The notes under the pieces were generated by a model that was not told the DNA's origin, searched no databases, and saw only the letters and a list, made by a program, of their open reading frames with translations. 64,000 nt of DNA. It comes from CAVSUR01 sp963731285. Lineage in GTDB: Bacteria; Actinomycetota; Actinomycetes; Streptosporangiales; Streptosporangiaceae. The translations under genes and the position numbers were made by a program. Shown in pieces: positions 1 through 8,745 of this stretch (the stretch's first letter is position 1; each line of letters begins with the position of its first letter). Location of the stretch: NCBI GenBank assembly GCA_963731285.1, contig CAVSUR010000014.1, positions 434,001-498,000 on the forward strand, given 5' to 3'.

Positions 1-582
1 GTCGGGCAGAAGGTCGGGGCGACCTCAGCGACGTGGGTGTAGGTCAGGTACGAGGCCGCCACCAGGCCGAGCAGGGACAGCACCAGCGTGCTGAACGGCA
101 GCGCGCCCATCGCCCGGGGGCTGAACTGCCGCCAGAAGCCGGGCCGGGGCGAGTCCTGGCCGTCCGCTCCAGCGGGAACTGCGCGGCCTGCGGACGACGC
201 CCGCCCCGCGGCCGCTGGCTGCCCGCTGGCCGCCTGGCCCGGCGGACGGGCCCGCCCGCCGGAGCCGCCCGGCTGGCGGCCCTTGCCGCCGCCCTGGGGG
301 CCAGCCGGGCCGGGCTTGCTGCCCTGGGCCGGCGATGTGCCGGGCTTGCTGCCCTGGGCCGGCGATGTGCCGGGCTTGCTGCCCTGGGCGGCGATGTGCC
401 GGGCTTGCTGCCCTGGCCGGCGATGTGCCGGGCTTGCTGCCCTGGGCCGGCGATGTGCCGGGCTTGCTGCCCTGGGCCGGGGAAGCGCCCCGCTTGCGGC
501 TCTGGGCCGGGGCAGAATCGCCGGGCTTGCGCCCCTGGGCTGTGGCCGAGCCCGGATTCCGCGCCTGCTTCTGGCCCGCCAT
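1..582 (-). pseudogene. VKOR-family membrane protein, 5' part, frameshifted in a tandem repeat
   Basis: This is the start of a vitamin K epoxide reductase-like membrane protein, cut by the window edge. VKOR homologues pass electrons from DsbA-like thiol oxidants to quinone during extracytoplasmic disulfide formation. The first membrane helix (GALPFSTLVLSLLGLVAAS) and a following cysteine (PTFCP) are read from about 110 down to 1. The ATG at 582 overlaps the stop of the DUF929 gene (TGATG), so the two are translationally coupled, but the start codon is one frame away from the helix. Between them lies a Pro/Gly/Ser-rich linker of repeated GTSPAQGSKP units. Two of the 30-bp repeat units are 29 bp long. 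Restoring both missing bases puts the start and the VKOR helix in one frame, so the lesion lies in the repeats. It may be a real slippage state or an assembly error. Confidence 0.7.
311..480. repeat. 30-bp tandem repeat coding GTSPAQGSKP
   Basis: There are head-to-tail units at 311-340, 341-370, 371-399, 400-428 and 429-458, with a partial unit to 480 and degenerate units up to about 550. Units three and four are 29 bp because one C or G is missing in the CCCTGGGCCGG part. The array codes for the hydrophilic linker before the first VKOR helix. Confidence 0.9.
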
Positions 583-1481
583 CACAGTGATCCGCTCGCC
601 GTGGTGACCGCCGGCGAGGTGCAGACGTTGCCCGGCTGGCCGCCCGTCATCTTGCAGATCGCCGCGGTGATCAGGTTCGCCGCGCCGTCGGCGCCCTTGG
701 CGATCGGGCTGCTGGGATCCGACAGCGCCGCCGCGACCTGCGACCAGGTCTTGCCCGCGAGCACCGAGGGGCTGTAGCTGGCCCCGTCGATCACGTACTT
801 GTTGCCGAAGTCAACGAAGGGGTACGAGCCGTCGTACTGGCTGCTCGGCACGTAGGGCGGCACGTCGTACTTGGCTATCAGCTGCTTGTCCAGCGTGGTC
901 ATCGGGGCCAGGTTCGCGGTGTTGGTCTGGTTGCGCGCCTCGGTCGGCTCGAACACCAGGTATTTGCTGCTGTACGTGGCCTTGTAGAACGTCAGCGTGG
1001 GGGTGTTCGGGTTCGTGTCGGTGCTGGACGAGTGAATGAAGCCCAGGCCGCTGAGCGTGCCGAACCGGCTGAGGGCGATGGCCATCGCCCATCGCTCGGC
1101 CGCGCAGTACGGGCAGTACTCTCCGCCGACGTAGACCATGACCGGCTTGCCGTTCTTAGCCGGCGGGGTGACGTTGCCGCGGATCGCCTGGATCGCATGC
1201 GGGTAGGTCGTTCCCGTGCCCACGCTGTTCAGCGTCGCGGCGGGCACGCTCGTCACCTTGCTCACCACGCTGGGGTGCGCCGACCCGGTGGCCGAGCCTG
1301 ACTTGGCCGGCGAGCTGGACAGCTTGATCACGACGAGCACGATGACGACCGCCAGTACCGCTACCACGGCGCCCCCCACGATCAGCAGCTGCCGCCGCCG
1401 CTCGGCCCGCCGGGCCGCGGCCTGCTGGGCTGCGATCTTCTCCCGGGCGTTCTGCTGCCGGATCCGCTGCGCCTTGCTCAT
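582..1481 (-). CDS. DUF929 thioredoxin-like membrane protein
   Basis: This 299-residue protein of the DUF929 family has a basic, Ala/Gln-rich cytoplasmic N-terminus (1-30), one transmembrane helix (about 31-53), a Ser-rich linker and an extracytoplasmic thioredoxin-like domain. The domain carries a CxxC motif at 123-126 (GGEYCPYCAAERW), and a second cysteine pair lies near the C-terminus (AAICKMTGGQPGNVC). The family is uncharacterised, but the CxxC in an exported thioredoxin fold implies thiol-disulfide exchange. Its stop overlaps the start of the VKOR-like gene, the usual electron acceptor of such oxidants, which supports a role in oxidative protein folding. Two degenerate TCACCC half-sites lie 45-70 bp upstream. 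Confidence 0.85.
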   Translation of the reverse strand: MSKAQRIRQQNAREKIAAQQAAARRAERRRQLLIVGGAVVAVLAVVIVLVVIKLSSSPAKSGSATGSAHPSVVSKVTSVPAATLNSVGTGTTYPHAIQAIRGNVTPPAKNGKPVMVYVGGEYCPYCAAERWAMAIALSRFGTLSGLGFIHSSSTDTNPNTPTLTFYKATYSSKYLVFEPTEARNQTNTANLAPMTTLDKQLIAKYDVPPYVPSSQYDGSYPFVDFGNKYVIDGASYSPSVLAGKTWSQVAAALSDPSSPIAKGADGAANLITAAICKMTGGQPGNVCTSPAVTTASGSL

Positions 1482-1851
1482 GCCCCGCCTGTCTTCCTGC
1501 CTGTCAAGTGTCCTGATGTGACAACGTCACCCGGCCGGCGCGCGTTCACCCGGCCGGGGCCTGCGCCCGCCCGGCCCGGCAGCCGCCGGCGGCGGCAGCG
1601 CGCCAGCTGCTCACCGTGGCCTGCGCCGGCGAGTCAGACAGTGCTTGCGCACAGTGACGGCTGCGCACCGCAGACAATGTTAAGGCCAGCCGCGCGGTTC
1701 CGGTGCCTTCCGATCCAAGCCGGGCATGCTGAAGGGCGGCTGAATCACTGCTCTTGCTCGGCTGAACGCACCGCGGCTGACGTGCCGCGCCGTTGTTCCC
1801 GGGATGACCGGGGGTGCCACCCGACTGCCGGAAACTGGCTATCTTCTGAGC
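1482..1851. other. Intergenic region with two TCACCCGGCCG half-sites
   Basis: This divergent intergenic region lies between the DUF929 gene and the solute-binding lipoprotein gene. Two half-sites reading TCACCCGGCCG occur at 1527 and 1546. They share the left arm and spacer of the palindrome at 44261 but have poor right arms. I see no convincing small gene or RNA here. Confidence 0.4.
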
Positions 1852-2865
1852 ATGGTCGCCACCAGCGGACGAAACGGCATGCGCCTGGCCGCGCTGCTGA
1901 CGATGGCCTGTACCGGCCTGGCCGTGGCCGGATGCGGCAGCGCCGCCCGGCTTCCCGTCGCGGGCAGCCGCCCTAAGCCGGGCACCGCCGTGGTCGCGAC
2001 CGTAGGCTCGCTGCAGTACCTGAACGACACCACGCTGGGCCGGGCCTTCACCAAGTCCACCGGCTGGGGCTACCGGGGCCGCTCGGCAGATGCCCTCGCG
2101 GTCTCCGGGGTCACCGGCAAGCATCCGCCAAATGTAGTCGAGAGCATCGGCACGCAGCCGTTCCAGGTGCACGGCCACAGCCTCAGCCGGTGGTACGTGC
2201 AGTACGCGGCGACCTCCATGGTGATTGCCTACAACCCGGATACCAGGTACGGCGCGCAGCTCGCCGCCATCGCCCGCCGTCAGCGGCCGCTGCCCAGCCT
2301 GTTCCCGCTGCTCGCCCAGCCCGGGCTGCGGCTGGGCAGGCCCGCGCCCGGCTCCGATCCCCAGGGCGCGGCCTTCATCCAGATGCTGGAACTGGCGCAG
2401 AAGGCGTTCCACCTGACGCCCGGCATCGTCACCAAGATCCTGCGCGGCCCGGCGTCGGCGACCGCCTCGCCGCAGATCTTCAGCCCGGCCGCGCTGGTGC
2501 GGCGGCTGCGGGCCGGGCGGCTCGACGCGATCAGCGCCTACCGGTCCGAGGCCGTGCAGCTGCACCTGCGCTACATCCCGCTCAGCTCCGGCATCGACCT
2601 GGGTCTCCCGTCCCGGGAGCGCCTGTACAGCACGGTGTCCGTCCGGCTGGCGAACGGCACGATCATCCGCGGGCAGCCGCTGTGGGTCAACATCACCACG
2701 ATCGGCAAGCCCAGCCCGGCCGCGACGTCATTCGTCGCGTTCGTGCTGTCCTCGGGCGGTCTGGAATTGCATTATCAGGGCGGATTCCGGATCCTCAGCC
2801 CCAAGGGCGTAGGTCCCATCGGCGCGATACCCAAACCGGTCCGCGATGAGCTGGGCCAGACCTAG
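1852..2865 (+). CDS. Extracellular solute-binding lipoprotein, tungstate/molybdate WtpA-like
   Basis: This is a 337-residue exported substrate-binding protein. The N-terminus has a hydrophobic signal and a lipobox (LAVAGC, lipidated Cys about 28), so it should be anchored outside the membrane. The mature part begins with a GSLQYLND segment and continues with the two-lobed layout of WtpA/ModA-type oxyanion-binding proteins of ABC importers. The substrate (molybdate, tungstate or another anion) cannot be read from sequence. No permease or ATPase gene is adjacent, so it either works with a transporter elsewhere or is an orphan. The start could be 1852 or the ATG at 1879, and neither has a strong ribosome-binding site. 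Confidence 0.65.
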   Translation: MVATSGRNGMRLAALLTMACTGLAVAGCGSAARLPVAGSRPKPGTAVVATVGSLQYLNDTTLGRAFTKSTGWGYRGRSADALAVSGVTGKHPPNVVESIGTQPFQVHGHSLSRWYVQYAATSMVIAYNPDTRYGAQLAAIARRQRPLPSLFPLLAQPGLRLGRPAPGSDPQGAAFIQMLELAQKAFHLTPGIVTKILRGPASATASPQIFSPAALVRRLRAGRLDAISAYRSEAVQLHLRYIPLSSGIDLGLPSRERLYSTVSVRLANGTIIRGQPLWVNITTIGKPSPAATSFVAFVLSSGGLELHYQGGFRILSPKGVGPIGAIPKPVRDELGQT

Positions 2866-2902
2866 CCATGCGTAACTGGCTGTGGCCGGGCACTATGACG
2901 GG

Positions 2903-3901
2903 ATGAGACTTCTGGTGCTGGGCGGCACCCATCATGTCGGCCGAGCGGTGGTGGAGTCGGCTCTCGCCGACGGTGACTCGGTGACCACCCTGACCCGCGG
3001 CGTCAGCGGGATGTCAGCGACCGGGGCACTGGCGCTGCACGCCGACCGGACCAACCCGGACGCGCTGCGCGCGGTGCTCGCCGACGCGACCTGGGACGCG
3101 GTAATCGATACCTGGAGCGGGGCGCCTAGCGCGGTCGGCGACGCCGCCTGGGTGCTGGCCGGGCGGGCCGGCCATTACGGCTATGTGTCGAGCAGGTCGG
3201 TGTACCGGTGGCCGATCCCGCCCGGTGCCGACGAGAGCGCCCCGGTGGTGGACGGGAGCCCGACCGCCACCGACAGCGACGACTATGCGGCGGCCAAGCG
3301 GGGCGGCGAGCTCGCCGCGCTCGCCGCGTTCGGCGACCAGGCGCTCATCGCCAGGGCCGGGCTGATCCTCGGGCCGTACGAGATCACCGGCCGGATGCCG
3401 TGGTGGCTGCAGCGGATCGAGCGAGGCGGCGACGTGCTCGTCCCCGGGCCGCCGGACCTGCCGCTGCAGTACATCGACTGCCGGGACCTGGCCCAGTGGC
3501 TGCTGCACGCCGCCCGGGAGGGCATAACCGGGTTCTTCAACACGGTGAGCCGGCCCGGCCACGCGACCATGAAGAGCCTGCTGCAGGCCGCGCAGCAAGC
3601 CACCGGCTCGGACGCGCGGCTGGTCTGGGCCGATCCGGACGTCATCATGTCGGCCGGGATCAAGCCGTGGACCGAGCTGCCGATCTGGGCACCGCCCGGC
3701 GGTGAGCTGGCCGGCCTGCACACCGGCGACGTGTCCGCCGCCTGCGCCGCGGGACTGCGGTGCCGCCCGGTGACCGAGACCGTCACCGACACCTGGCGGT
3801 GGCTGCAGGATGAGGGATACCCAGAGGCTCCCGCCGGGCGGCTCGTCCACGGGCTCGATCCGGCCCGGGAGCGCCAGGTCCTGGATACGCTGCGCCGCTG
3901 A
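2903..3901 (+). CDS. NAD(P)-dependent epimerase/reductase, extended SDR type
   Basis: This 332-residue protein has a Rossmann fold. It opens with the nucleotide-binding loop LVLGGTHHVG and carries a YxxxK catalytic pair (DDYAAAK, Tyr about 128 and Lys about 132). The family covers nucleotide-sugar epimerases, reductases and related enzymes; the C-terminal substrate lobe gives no clear assignment. It follows the lipoprotein gene by 37 bp on the same strand and could be cotranscribed. The ATG at 2903 is preferred because it lies directly before the Rossmann strand. Confidence 0.75.
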   Translation: MRLLVLGGTHHVGRAVVESALADGDSVTTLTRGVSGMSATGALALHADRTNPDALRAVLADATWDAVIDTWSGAPSAVGDAAWVLAGRAGHYGYVSSRSVYRWPIPPGADESAPVVDGSPTATDSDDYAAAKRGGELAALAAFGDQALIARAGLILGPYEITGRMPWWLQRIERGGDVLVPGPPDLPLQYIDCRDLAQWLLHAAREGITGFFNTVSRPGHATMKSLLQAAQQATGSDARLVWADPDVIMSAGIKPWTELPIWAPPGGELAGLHTGDVSAACAAGLRCRPVTETVTDTWRWLQDEGYPEAPAGRLVHGLDPARERQVLDTLRR

Positions 3902-4066
3902 CCGGCGCCGCCAGGTCTGAGCAGGCGGGCGGCAGCGGCCCGTAACCGCGGAATAGGCGGCAAAAACGAGATTCTGGCTGGCCAGCGAGTATGGCGCCGG
4001 CCGGCCGCCAGAGAGAGAATCGGGTCGGCGACCTGGCCGCAACGGGGCGGCCGCGTCGCTGGCGAG

Positions 4067-4669
4067 GTGACCACCATGACAACGCCCACAATGACGTGGA
4101 CGCGGCTGACCCGCAGGCTAGGGTCAGATCACAATCCGCTGCGCCGTCGCTCCGATCTGATCCAGGCCTGGCTAGCGCCTGCCGCTCTCGCCGCTTTCCT
4201 GGTGCTGGGGACGCTGGCGACCGGAGCGGCGAGCATGTGGATCCATGCCGACAACGCGGCGGTGCAGCAAGCTCAGCGCTCGTGGCGCCCGGTGCCCGCG
4301 GTCCTGCTGCGGAGCACGCCGGGCCCGATGTTCACCGCGGGCGGCGCGAACTCCTGGACCACGTGGGCCCCGGCCCGGTGGGCGGCCAGCGGCCGGCGGC
4401 ACACCGGCTGGGTCCCGGCCGCCGCCGGCACCAGGGCGGGCCGGCCGGTCGTCGTCTGGCTGGACCGTTCCGGGAATGTCCAGGTCCCTGCGCTGACCCC
4501 GGGCCAGGTTGCCGACCGGGTCGCGGTCGCCGCGCTCATCGCCCTGACCGTGCTCGCGGTGGCACTCGGCAGCCTGGCCCGGCTGGGCCGGTGGCTGCTG
4601 GACCGGCGGTGCCTGGCCGCCTGGGAAACGGCCTGGCTGGCCACCGCCCCGCGCTGGGCCCGCGGCTGA
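4067..4669 (+). CDS. Rv1733c-family membrane protein
   Basis: This is a 200-residue protein of the Rv1733c family, whose Mycobacterium tuberculosis member belongs to the hypoxia-induced dormancy regulon. The family signature RRLGSDHNPLRRRSD lies near residue 15. A first transmembrane helix spans about 33-57, an extracytoplasmic loop follows, and a second helix lies near 147-172. The tail is rich in Arg and Trp (AWETAWLATAPRW). The biochemical role is unknown. A second copy of the same family enters at the far right edge of the window. No TCACCC-N5-GGGTGA palindrome is visible upstream of this copy. Confidence 0.8.
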   Translation: MTTMTTPTMTWTRLTRRLGSDHNPLRRRSDLIQAWLAPAALAAFLVLGTLATGAASMWIHADNAAVQQAQRSWRPVPAVLLRSTPGPMFTAGGANSWTTWAPARWAASGRRHTGWVPAAAGTRAGRPVVVWLDRSGNVQVPALTPGQVADRVAVAALIALTVLAVALGSLARLGRWLLDRRCLAAWETAWLATAPRWARG

Positions 4670-4696
4670 CGCGGCCCGGCGCCGGACCGGCCGCCG

Positions 4697-5107
4697 TCAG
4701 CGGCCCATGCCCAGGGACTTGGGCGTGTTCACCTTGTCGGCGGCCACCTTGAGGATGATGCGGCCCTGCGGGCCGATCGGGTTGCGGTACTCGGTGCCGA
4801 CGTACTTGCGGGACAGCTCGTCGATGTGCTCGCGCGCCTGCGGCCCGTCCACGGTCCCGGCGACGTGCCCGCGCACCTCGGCCCAGTCCCACGGGTTGTC
4901 GGAGGCGTGGATCAGCACCGTGATGCGCGGGTCGCGGCGCACGTTGCGCACACGCTGGCGGTGCGGCTCGGTATTAACCAGCACATATTCTCCGTCGCTG
5001 TCCACCCAGGTGAGCAGGGCCTGCGGCTGGCCATCGGGCATCAGCGTGACGACCGTGGCCAGGTTCTTCCCGCGGGCCAGGCGCACCGCGTCCTCGTCGA
5101 GCGGCAT
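4697..5107 (-). CDS. PPOX-class (F420/FMN-binding) oxidoreductase
   Basis: This is a 136-residue split beta-barrel flavin/deazaflavin-binding protein of the pyridoxamine-5'-phosphate-oxidase-like superfamily. It shows the typical order ATVVTLMPDGQPQALLTWV, YVLVNTE, RVRNVRRDPRITVLI and a conserved Trp-rich segment (NPWDWAEVRG). In actinomycetes many such proteins use F420 and reduce quinones or enoates; the actual substrate is not predictable. It stands alone and converges on the Rv1733c-like gene. Confidence 0.85.
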   Translation of the reverse strand: MPLDEDAVRLARGKNLATVVTLMPDGQPQALLTWVDSDGEYVLVNTEPHRQRVRNVRRDPRITVLIHASDNPWDWAEVRGHVAGTVDGPQAREHIDELSRKYVGTEYRNPIGPQGRIILKVAADKVNTPKSLGMGR

Positions 5108-5192
5108 GTGTGTTTTTCCCTTCTGAGCGGTGGCGGATGATGACTGTCTGTGCCCGGCGGCCGGCCTGTGACATCCGGCCCGGGCCGGCCCG

Positions 5193-5732
5193 CTAGCTCA
5201 GGCCGAAGACCGGGATGAGTACCGCGCGGGCAATGGTGTGGAACCGGAGGTTGAAGCCGGCGAACGCGGGCGAGACGTCGGAGTCCACGCCCAGCTTGTC
5301 GAGATCGAGCGCGTGCACCGCGAAGACGTAGCGGTGCGGCGGGTCGCCCTCCGGCGGGGCCGCGCCGCCGAAGTCCTTACTCCCGTAGTCGTTGCGCACC
5401 GAGAACGCGCCGGCCGGCAGCCCGCCGCCCCCGGCCGTCCCCGCCCCGGCCGGAAGCTCGGTGACGTCAGCCGGGATGTCGACGACCAGCCAGTGCCAGA
5501 AACCGGACCCGGTGGGCGCGTCCGGGTCGTAGCAGGTGACGGCGAAGCTGCGGGTCTCGGCGGGGAAGCCGTGCCAGCGCAGGTGCGGCGAGGTGTTCTG
5601 CCCGTCCAGGCCCATGCCGTTAAACACATGGTTGCTGCTCATCGGCGCGTCGTGGGTAACGTCGTCGCTTTCCACCGTGAACGACGGAACCTTCGGCATG
5701 AAGTCATAGGGCAGCGGCGGCCGCTCGGTCAT
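5193..5732 (-). CDS. YbhB/YbcL family PEBP (Raf-kinase-inhibitor-like) protein
   Basis: This 179-residue phosphatidylethanolamine-binding-protein family member carries both signature blocks: DPDAPTGSGFWHW, where the Asp-Pro-Asp and His form the anion pocket, and HRYVFAVHALD. Bacterial members are small cytoplasmic proteins of unclear function. The ATG at 5732 is chosen because GAGGAG lies seven bases upstream; a longer frame upstream of it has no family similarity. Confidence 0.88.
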   Translation of the reverse strand: MTERPPLPYDFMPKVPSFTVESDDVTHDAPMSSNHVFNGMGLDGQNTSPHLRWHGFPAETRSFAVTCYDPDAPTGSGFWHWLVVDIPADVTELPAGAGTAGGGGLPAGAFSVRNDYGSKDFGGAAPPEGDPPHRYVFAVHALDLDKLGVDSDVSPAFAGFNLRFHTIARAVLIPVFGLS

Positions 5733-5950
5733 CGTCTTCTCCTCGTGAAGATCGGGAGCGTTCCTGGCGATGGACACGCTACCGATCCTGCCCCGGCCGG
5801 TTCGCGCCGGGCACGAGATGGGCAGGCCGGCGGCGACCGCGGGCGGCGGCCCGCGCGGCAGATTACGGTGGGAGACCCGGAGGGATCCCGGCCGCGGGAC
5901 AGCGGGCGGCCCGGGCGGCGGCAGGAGCCGGGAGGCGGTGGATAGCAAGG

Positions 5951-7225
5951 ATGCGCGTGTCACCGGCGTGGGCCCGGCGCGGGCGCCGGGCCATGCTGGC
6001 CGCCGTGCTCGCAGGCGCGGTGCTGATTCCCGGCCGCGTGGCCAGCGTGGCATCACCGGGCTGCCGCGGGCAGCGCTGCCATCCGGCCAGCACGGCCAGG
6101 GTCCGCTGGATCCGCGCGCTGCCCGGCTCATGGACCGCGCAGGCCGGCTACGCGGGCACGGCGCCCGCTGCGGGCGAGGCTTACGCGTCGGCCGGCGACG
6201 GCCTGGCCGTGCTCGGGTACGGCCTGCACGTACAGGCCTTCGGCCTGCGCTCGGGGCAGCCGCTGTGGACCACCGGTGCGGCTATGCTGCCGTTCTTCCC
6301 GGCGGGCGCCGCCGTGGTGTCGGTGCGGGCGTGGCCCGGAGTCGTCACAGCCGGTATACAAGTCCCCGCCACCGCCGCCCGGCCGGCGTCCCGGACGGAG
6401 CTGGTGCTCTCCGCGCGCAGCGGCGCGGTGCTGCGGCGGTTCCGCGCCGCGCAGTACGGCGGCACGGTGTCCGCCGACGCCGCGCGCACGGTGGTGATCA
6501 GGTCCGGTGCCGTCACCTGCTACCGCAACGCCACGGGCCAGCCGGTCTGGACCCGCCCGGCCGGCCCGGGCGCCCAGGCCTGGCAGGTCAGCGGCGGCGA
6601 TCTCTACGTCACGGTCACGGCGGGCCGGGCGGCGCAGGCCGGCCCGGTGACGGCGCTGCGGCGGATCAGCCTGCAGACCGGCGCGCAGCAGATCCTCCGC
6701 CCGGCCGGGCGGACGTTCGCCGGCACCCTCAGCGGGACGGCGGCCGGCGCGGTGCTGTTCTCCGCGCCCGGCGGCCTGACGGCCTACAGCACGGCGACGG
6801 GCAGGCGGCTGTGGTTCCGGGCCGGGGTCGTGCCGGCTGCTCTCGACGCGCCACGGCGGGTGCTGTACGTCACCAGCGCCGCGGCGCTGATCGGCCTGGA
6901 CCCCGAGACGGGCGCCAAGGTCGACGGCGCGAGGGTTCCGGGGGCATCCGCGGTCTACGCGGTCAGGAACGGGGTGGCGCTCGGCCTGGACCTGGGCTCC
7001 CTCGGCGATGCCTGGGGGTACTCGGTGGCGCGGCATCGGGTCATCTGGACCACCCGGTCCCTGCCCTGGCCGCACTACTTCGTCGGCCTGTCCGGCCTGC
7101 CCGGCGGGACCGATCCGGCTACCGGGATCGTGCTGCTGACCTCCTGCGCGGGCCTGGGCAGCGGTCCTGCCAGCGGGTCAGCCCAGCCGTGCCTGCACCC
7201 GGATCTGGTGGCCGTCGGCCACTGA
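5951..7225 (+). CDS. PQQ-like beta-propeller repeat protein, exported
   Basis: This 424-residue protein has an N-terminal hydrophobic signal segment (about 13-30) with no lipobox. A repetitive beta-propeller body follows, in which GLxAYxxxTGRxLW-type blades recur, for example VQAFGLRSGQPLW, LTAYSTATGRRLW and LIGLDPETGAKV. Such PQQ-like or BamB-like propellers act as extracytoplasmic scaffolds, and the tryptophan docking blades do not imply a bound quinone. Nothing nearby identifies a partner. The start at 5951 leaves a twin-Arg-like RRGRR stretch before the hydrophobic core, so Tat export is possible but unproven. Confidence 0.7.
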   Translation: MRVSPAWARRGRRAMLAAVLAGAVLIPGRVASVASPGCRGQRCHPASTARVRWIRALPGSWTAQAGYAGTAPAAGEAYASAGDGLAVLGYGLHVQAFGLRSGQPLWTTGAAMLPFFPAGAAVVSVRAWPGVVTAGIQVPATAARPASRTELVLSARSGAVLRRFRAAQYGGTVSADAARTVVIRSGAVTCYRNATGQPVWTRPAGPGAQAWQVSGGDLYVTVTAGRAAQAGPVTALRRISLQTGAQQILRPAGRTFAGTLSGTAAGAVLFSAPGGLTAYSTATGRRLWFRAGVVPAALDAPRRVLYVTSAAALIGLDPETGAKVDGARVPGASAVYAVRNGVALGLDLGSLGDAWGYSVARHRVIWTTRSLPWPHYFVGLSGLPGGTDPATGIVLLTSCAGLGSGPASGSAQPCLHPDLVAVGH

Positions 7226-7234
7226 CCCGGCTCG

Positions 7235-7645
7235 TTACTTGCCGACCGGCAGCGAGCGCAGGTCCGGCTGGCAGCCGGCCTGCGCCGCGCGGATCCGCGC
7301 GGGCTCGGTCGCGGCCGGGCGACGGCCGCAGCGGCCCGCGCTCGCCTGGCGCGGGCTGAGCGCGAACGACGCCGCGATGAGCGCCAGTGCCAGTGGCAGG
7401 AACAGCGCAGTCCGGACCCGCGGCCCGATCCCCAGCCGCAATCGGGCCGCCAGCGTGCCGAGCGCAGCCCACACGGCCGCGAGCGCGTCCGCGAGCCGGT
7501 AGCGGATCTGCTCGATCCGCGGCATCTCCTCATTGCGGTTCAGCCGGGCGAAGAACGCGAACAGCGCGGCGAGATGCGGGTCGGAGGCATGCAGGGCGTG
7601 CTCGGTGGCTTCCAGCATCCGGCGCTGCTTGCCTCGCAGACCCAT
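7235..7645 (-). CDS. DUF3040 small membrane protein
   Basis: This is a 136-residue protein of the actinobacterial DUF3040 family. The N-terminal block (about 5-45: E-ALHASDPHLAALF) matches the usual start of the family, and a hydrophobic helix sits near 81-98. Function is unknown. It converges on the propeller gene with a 9-bp gap. Confidence 0.7.
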   Translation of the reverse strand: MGLRGKQRRMLEATEHALHASDPHLAALFAFFARLNRNEEMPRIEQIRYRLADALAAVWAALGTLAARLRLGIGPRVRTALFLPLALALIAASFALSPRQASAGRCGRRPAATEPARIRAAQAGCQPDLRSLPVGK

Positions 7646-7834
7646 CGGGCCCCCTCCGATCTGGCCTTATGCCGGCCCCGCCTCAACTTAACAGGGCCGT
7701 GCACCGGCCATGGCGGCCCCGTCCGAGGTCGGGACGCGAGCGCCGGATGTGCCTGCAGTGGCGGCAGGAATGGCCACCCTGGCGCCCGGGGACAGCGCCG
7801 GACTGGGGCCCGCGCAGCCAGCCGGGCCGCGCCG

Positions 7835-8386
7835 CTACCGGGCGGTGGCAGCGTCGCCGGCGGCGCGGGCGGGGTCGTTCCCTGGCGGCGGGCCGACCGC
7901 CGACGCCGCCGGGCCGAACGCCTCGACGTAGCCGGGGTGCACCTGCGCCCACCGCGCCCCGGCATCCGGGCCGGGTCCCGCCCCGTCGAGGTCCGCGGCC
8001 AGCAGGTCAAGGCACGCATGCCAGCCGGCCGCATCCCTGGCCGCCGTGCCCAGCTCAGCCAGCGTGTCCAGCAGGGTCAGCGTGCAACCGCCGCCGCGCG
8101 GCTCGATCTCGAAGCGGAGCACCTCGGTGCCCCAGCGGAACTCCAGCAGCCGCGGCGGCTCGCAGGCCAGCACCTCGCCGCCGAACGCCGGCCCGAGACC
8201 GGGCTCTTGGTGCTCGAAGGTCAGGGCTGCGCCAGCTCGCCACTCGCCCCTGATGTGCTGCGGGAACCAGGCCCTCAGGTGCTCGGGCTCGGTGAGCGCC
8301 CGCCACACCCGCTCCGGCGGGTGCGCCAGCTCCCGGGCGAACCGCAGCCGCCACCTTGCCCCGGCTTCCTCCAGCGTGCCCCTCAT
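7835..8386 (-). CDS. SRPBCC/AHSA1-domain protein
   Basis: This 183-residue protein has a START-like AHSA1 fold: the opening strand with HPPERVWRALTEPEHLRAWF, then GEWRAGAALTF, then PPRLLEFRW. These proteins bind hydrophobic ligands or modulate partner proteins. Its ATG overlaps the TGA of the upstream ArsR gene (ATGA), a very common pairing in actinomycetes in which the two proteins are cotranscribed and translationally coupled. The C-terminal 40 residues are Ala/Pro/Gly-rich and probably disordered. Confidence 0.88.
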   Translation of the reverse strand: MRGTLEEAGARWRLRFARELAHPPERVWRALTEPEHLRAWFPQHIRGEWRAGAALTFEHQEPGLGPAFGGEVLACEPPRLLEFRWGTEVLRFEIEPRGGGCTLTLLDTLAELGTAARDAAGWHACLDLLAADLDGAGPGPDAGARWAQVHPGYVEAFGPAASAVGPPPGNDPARAAGDAATAR

Positions 8387-8712
8387 CGGCTGTCTCTCCG
8401 TTCTTCGCCGGCCATCTGGCCCAGTTGCTGCTCGAGCGAGTCGAGGCGCTCGTTCCACAGCCGCCGGTACGGGGCGAGCCATGCGTCGAGCTCTCGCAGC
8501 GGCCCCGGGCGCAGCCGGTAAAGCCGCCGCTGCTCGTCGATTCGGACGCTGACCAGCCCGGCGTCCCGCAGCACCCGCAGGTGCTTGGACACCGCAGGCT
8601 GGCTCACGGACAGCTCGGCGACCAGCTCGCCGACGGAGCGCTCTCCGTCGCGGACCAGATCCAGGATGCGCCGCCGCCGCGGCTCGACCAGCACCTCGAA
8701 CAGCGAGTTCAC
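8383..8712 (-). CDS. ArsR-family winged-helix repressor
   Basis: This is a 109-residue ArsR/SmtB-type regulator. The recognition helix lies near 36-50 (SVSQPAVSKHLRVLRDAGLV), and the beta wing is VRIDEQRRLYRL. It has no metal-binding cysteines, which fits the subgroup paired with SRPBCC proteins rather than metal sensors. A perfect 14-bp AT-rich palindrome lies 20 bp before its start and probably serves as an autoregulatory operator. Confidence 0.9.
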   Translation of the reverse strand: MNSLFEVLVEPRRRRILDLVRDGERSVGELVAELSVSQPAVSKHLRVLRDAGLVSVRIDEQRRLYRLRPGPLRELDAWLAPYRRLWNERLDSLEQQLGQMAGEERRDSR

Positions 8713-8731
8713 GCCCGATAATATGCAGCAT

Positions 8732-8745
8732 CAGATATATATCTG
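8732..8745. promoter_or_regulatory. Probable ArsR operator, palindrome CAGATATATATCTG
   Basis: This perfect 14-bp palindrome lies just before the ArsR start and is followed by a second AT-rich stretch (GTATATAT, 8751-8758). It stands out strongly in this G+C-rich context. The position fits an operator or -10 region. Binding by the adjacent ArsR protein is inference. Confidence 0.6.

Noticed and set aside
311..480. A CRISPR-like array of 30-bp repeats
   Set aside because: The units are contiguous with no spacers, code for a repeated peptide in frame, and have no cas genes nearby.
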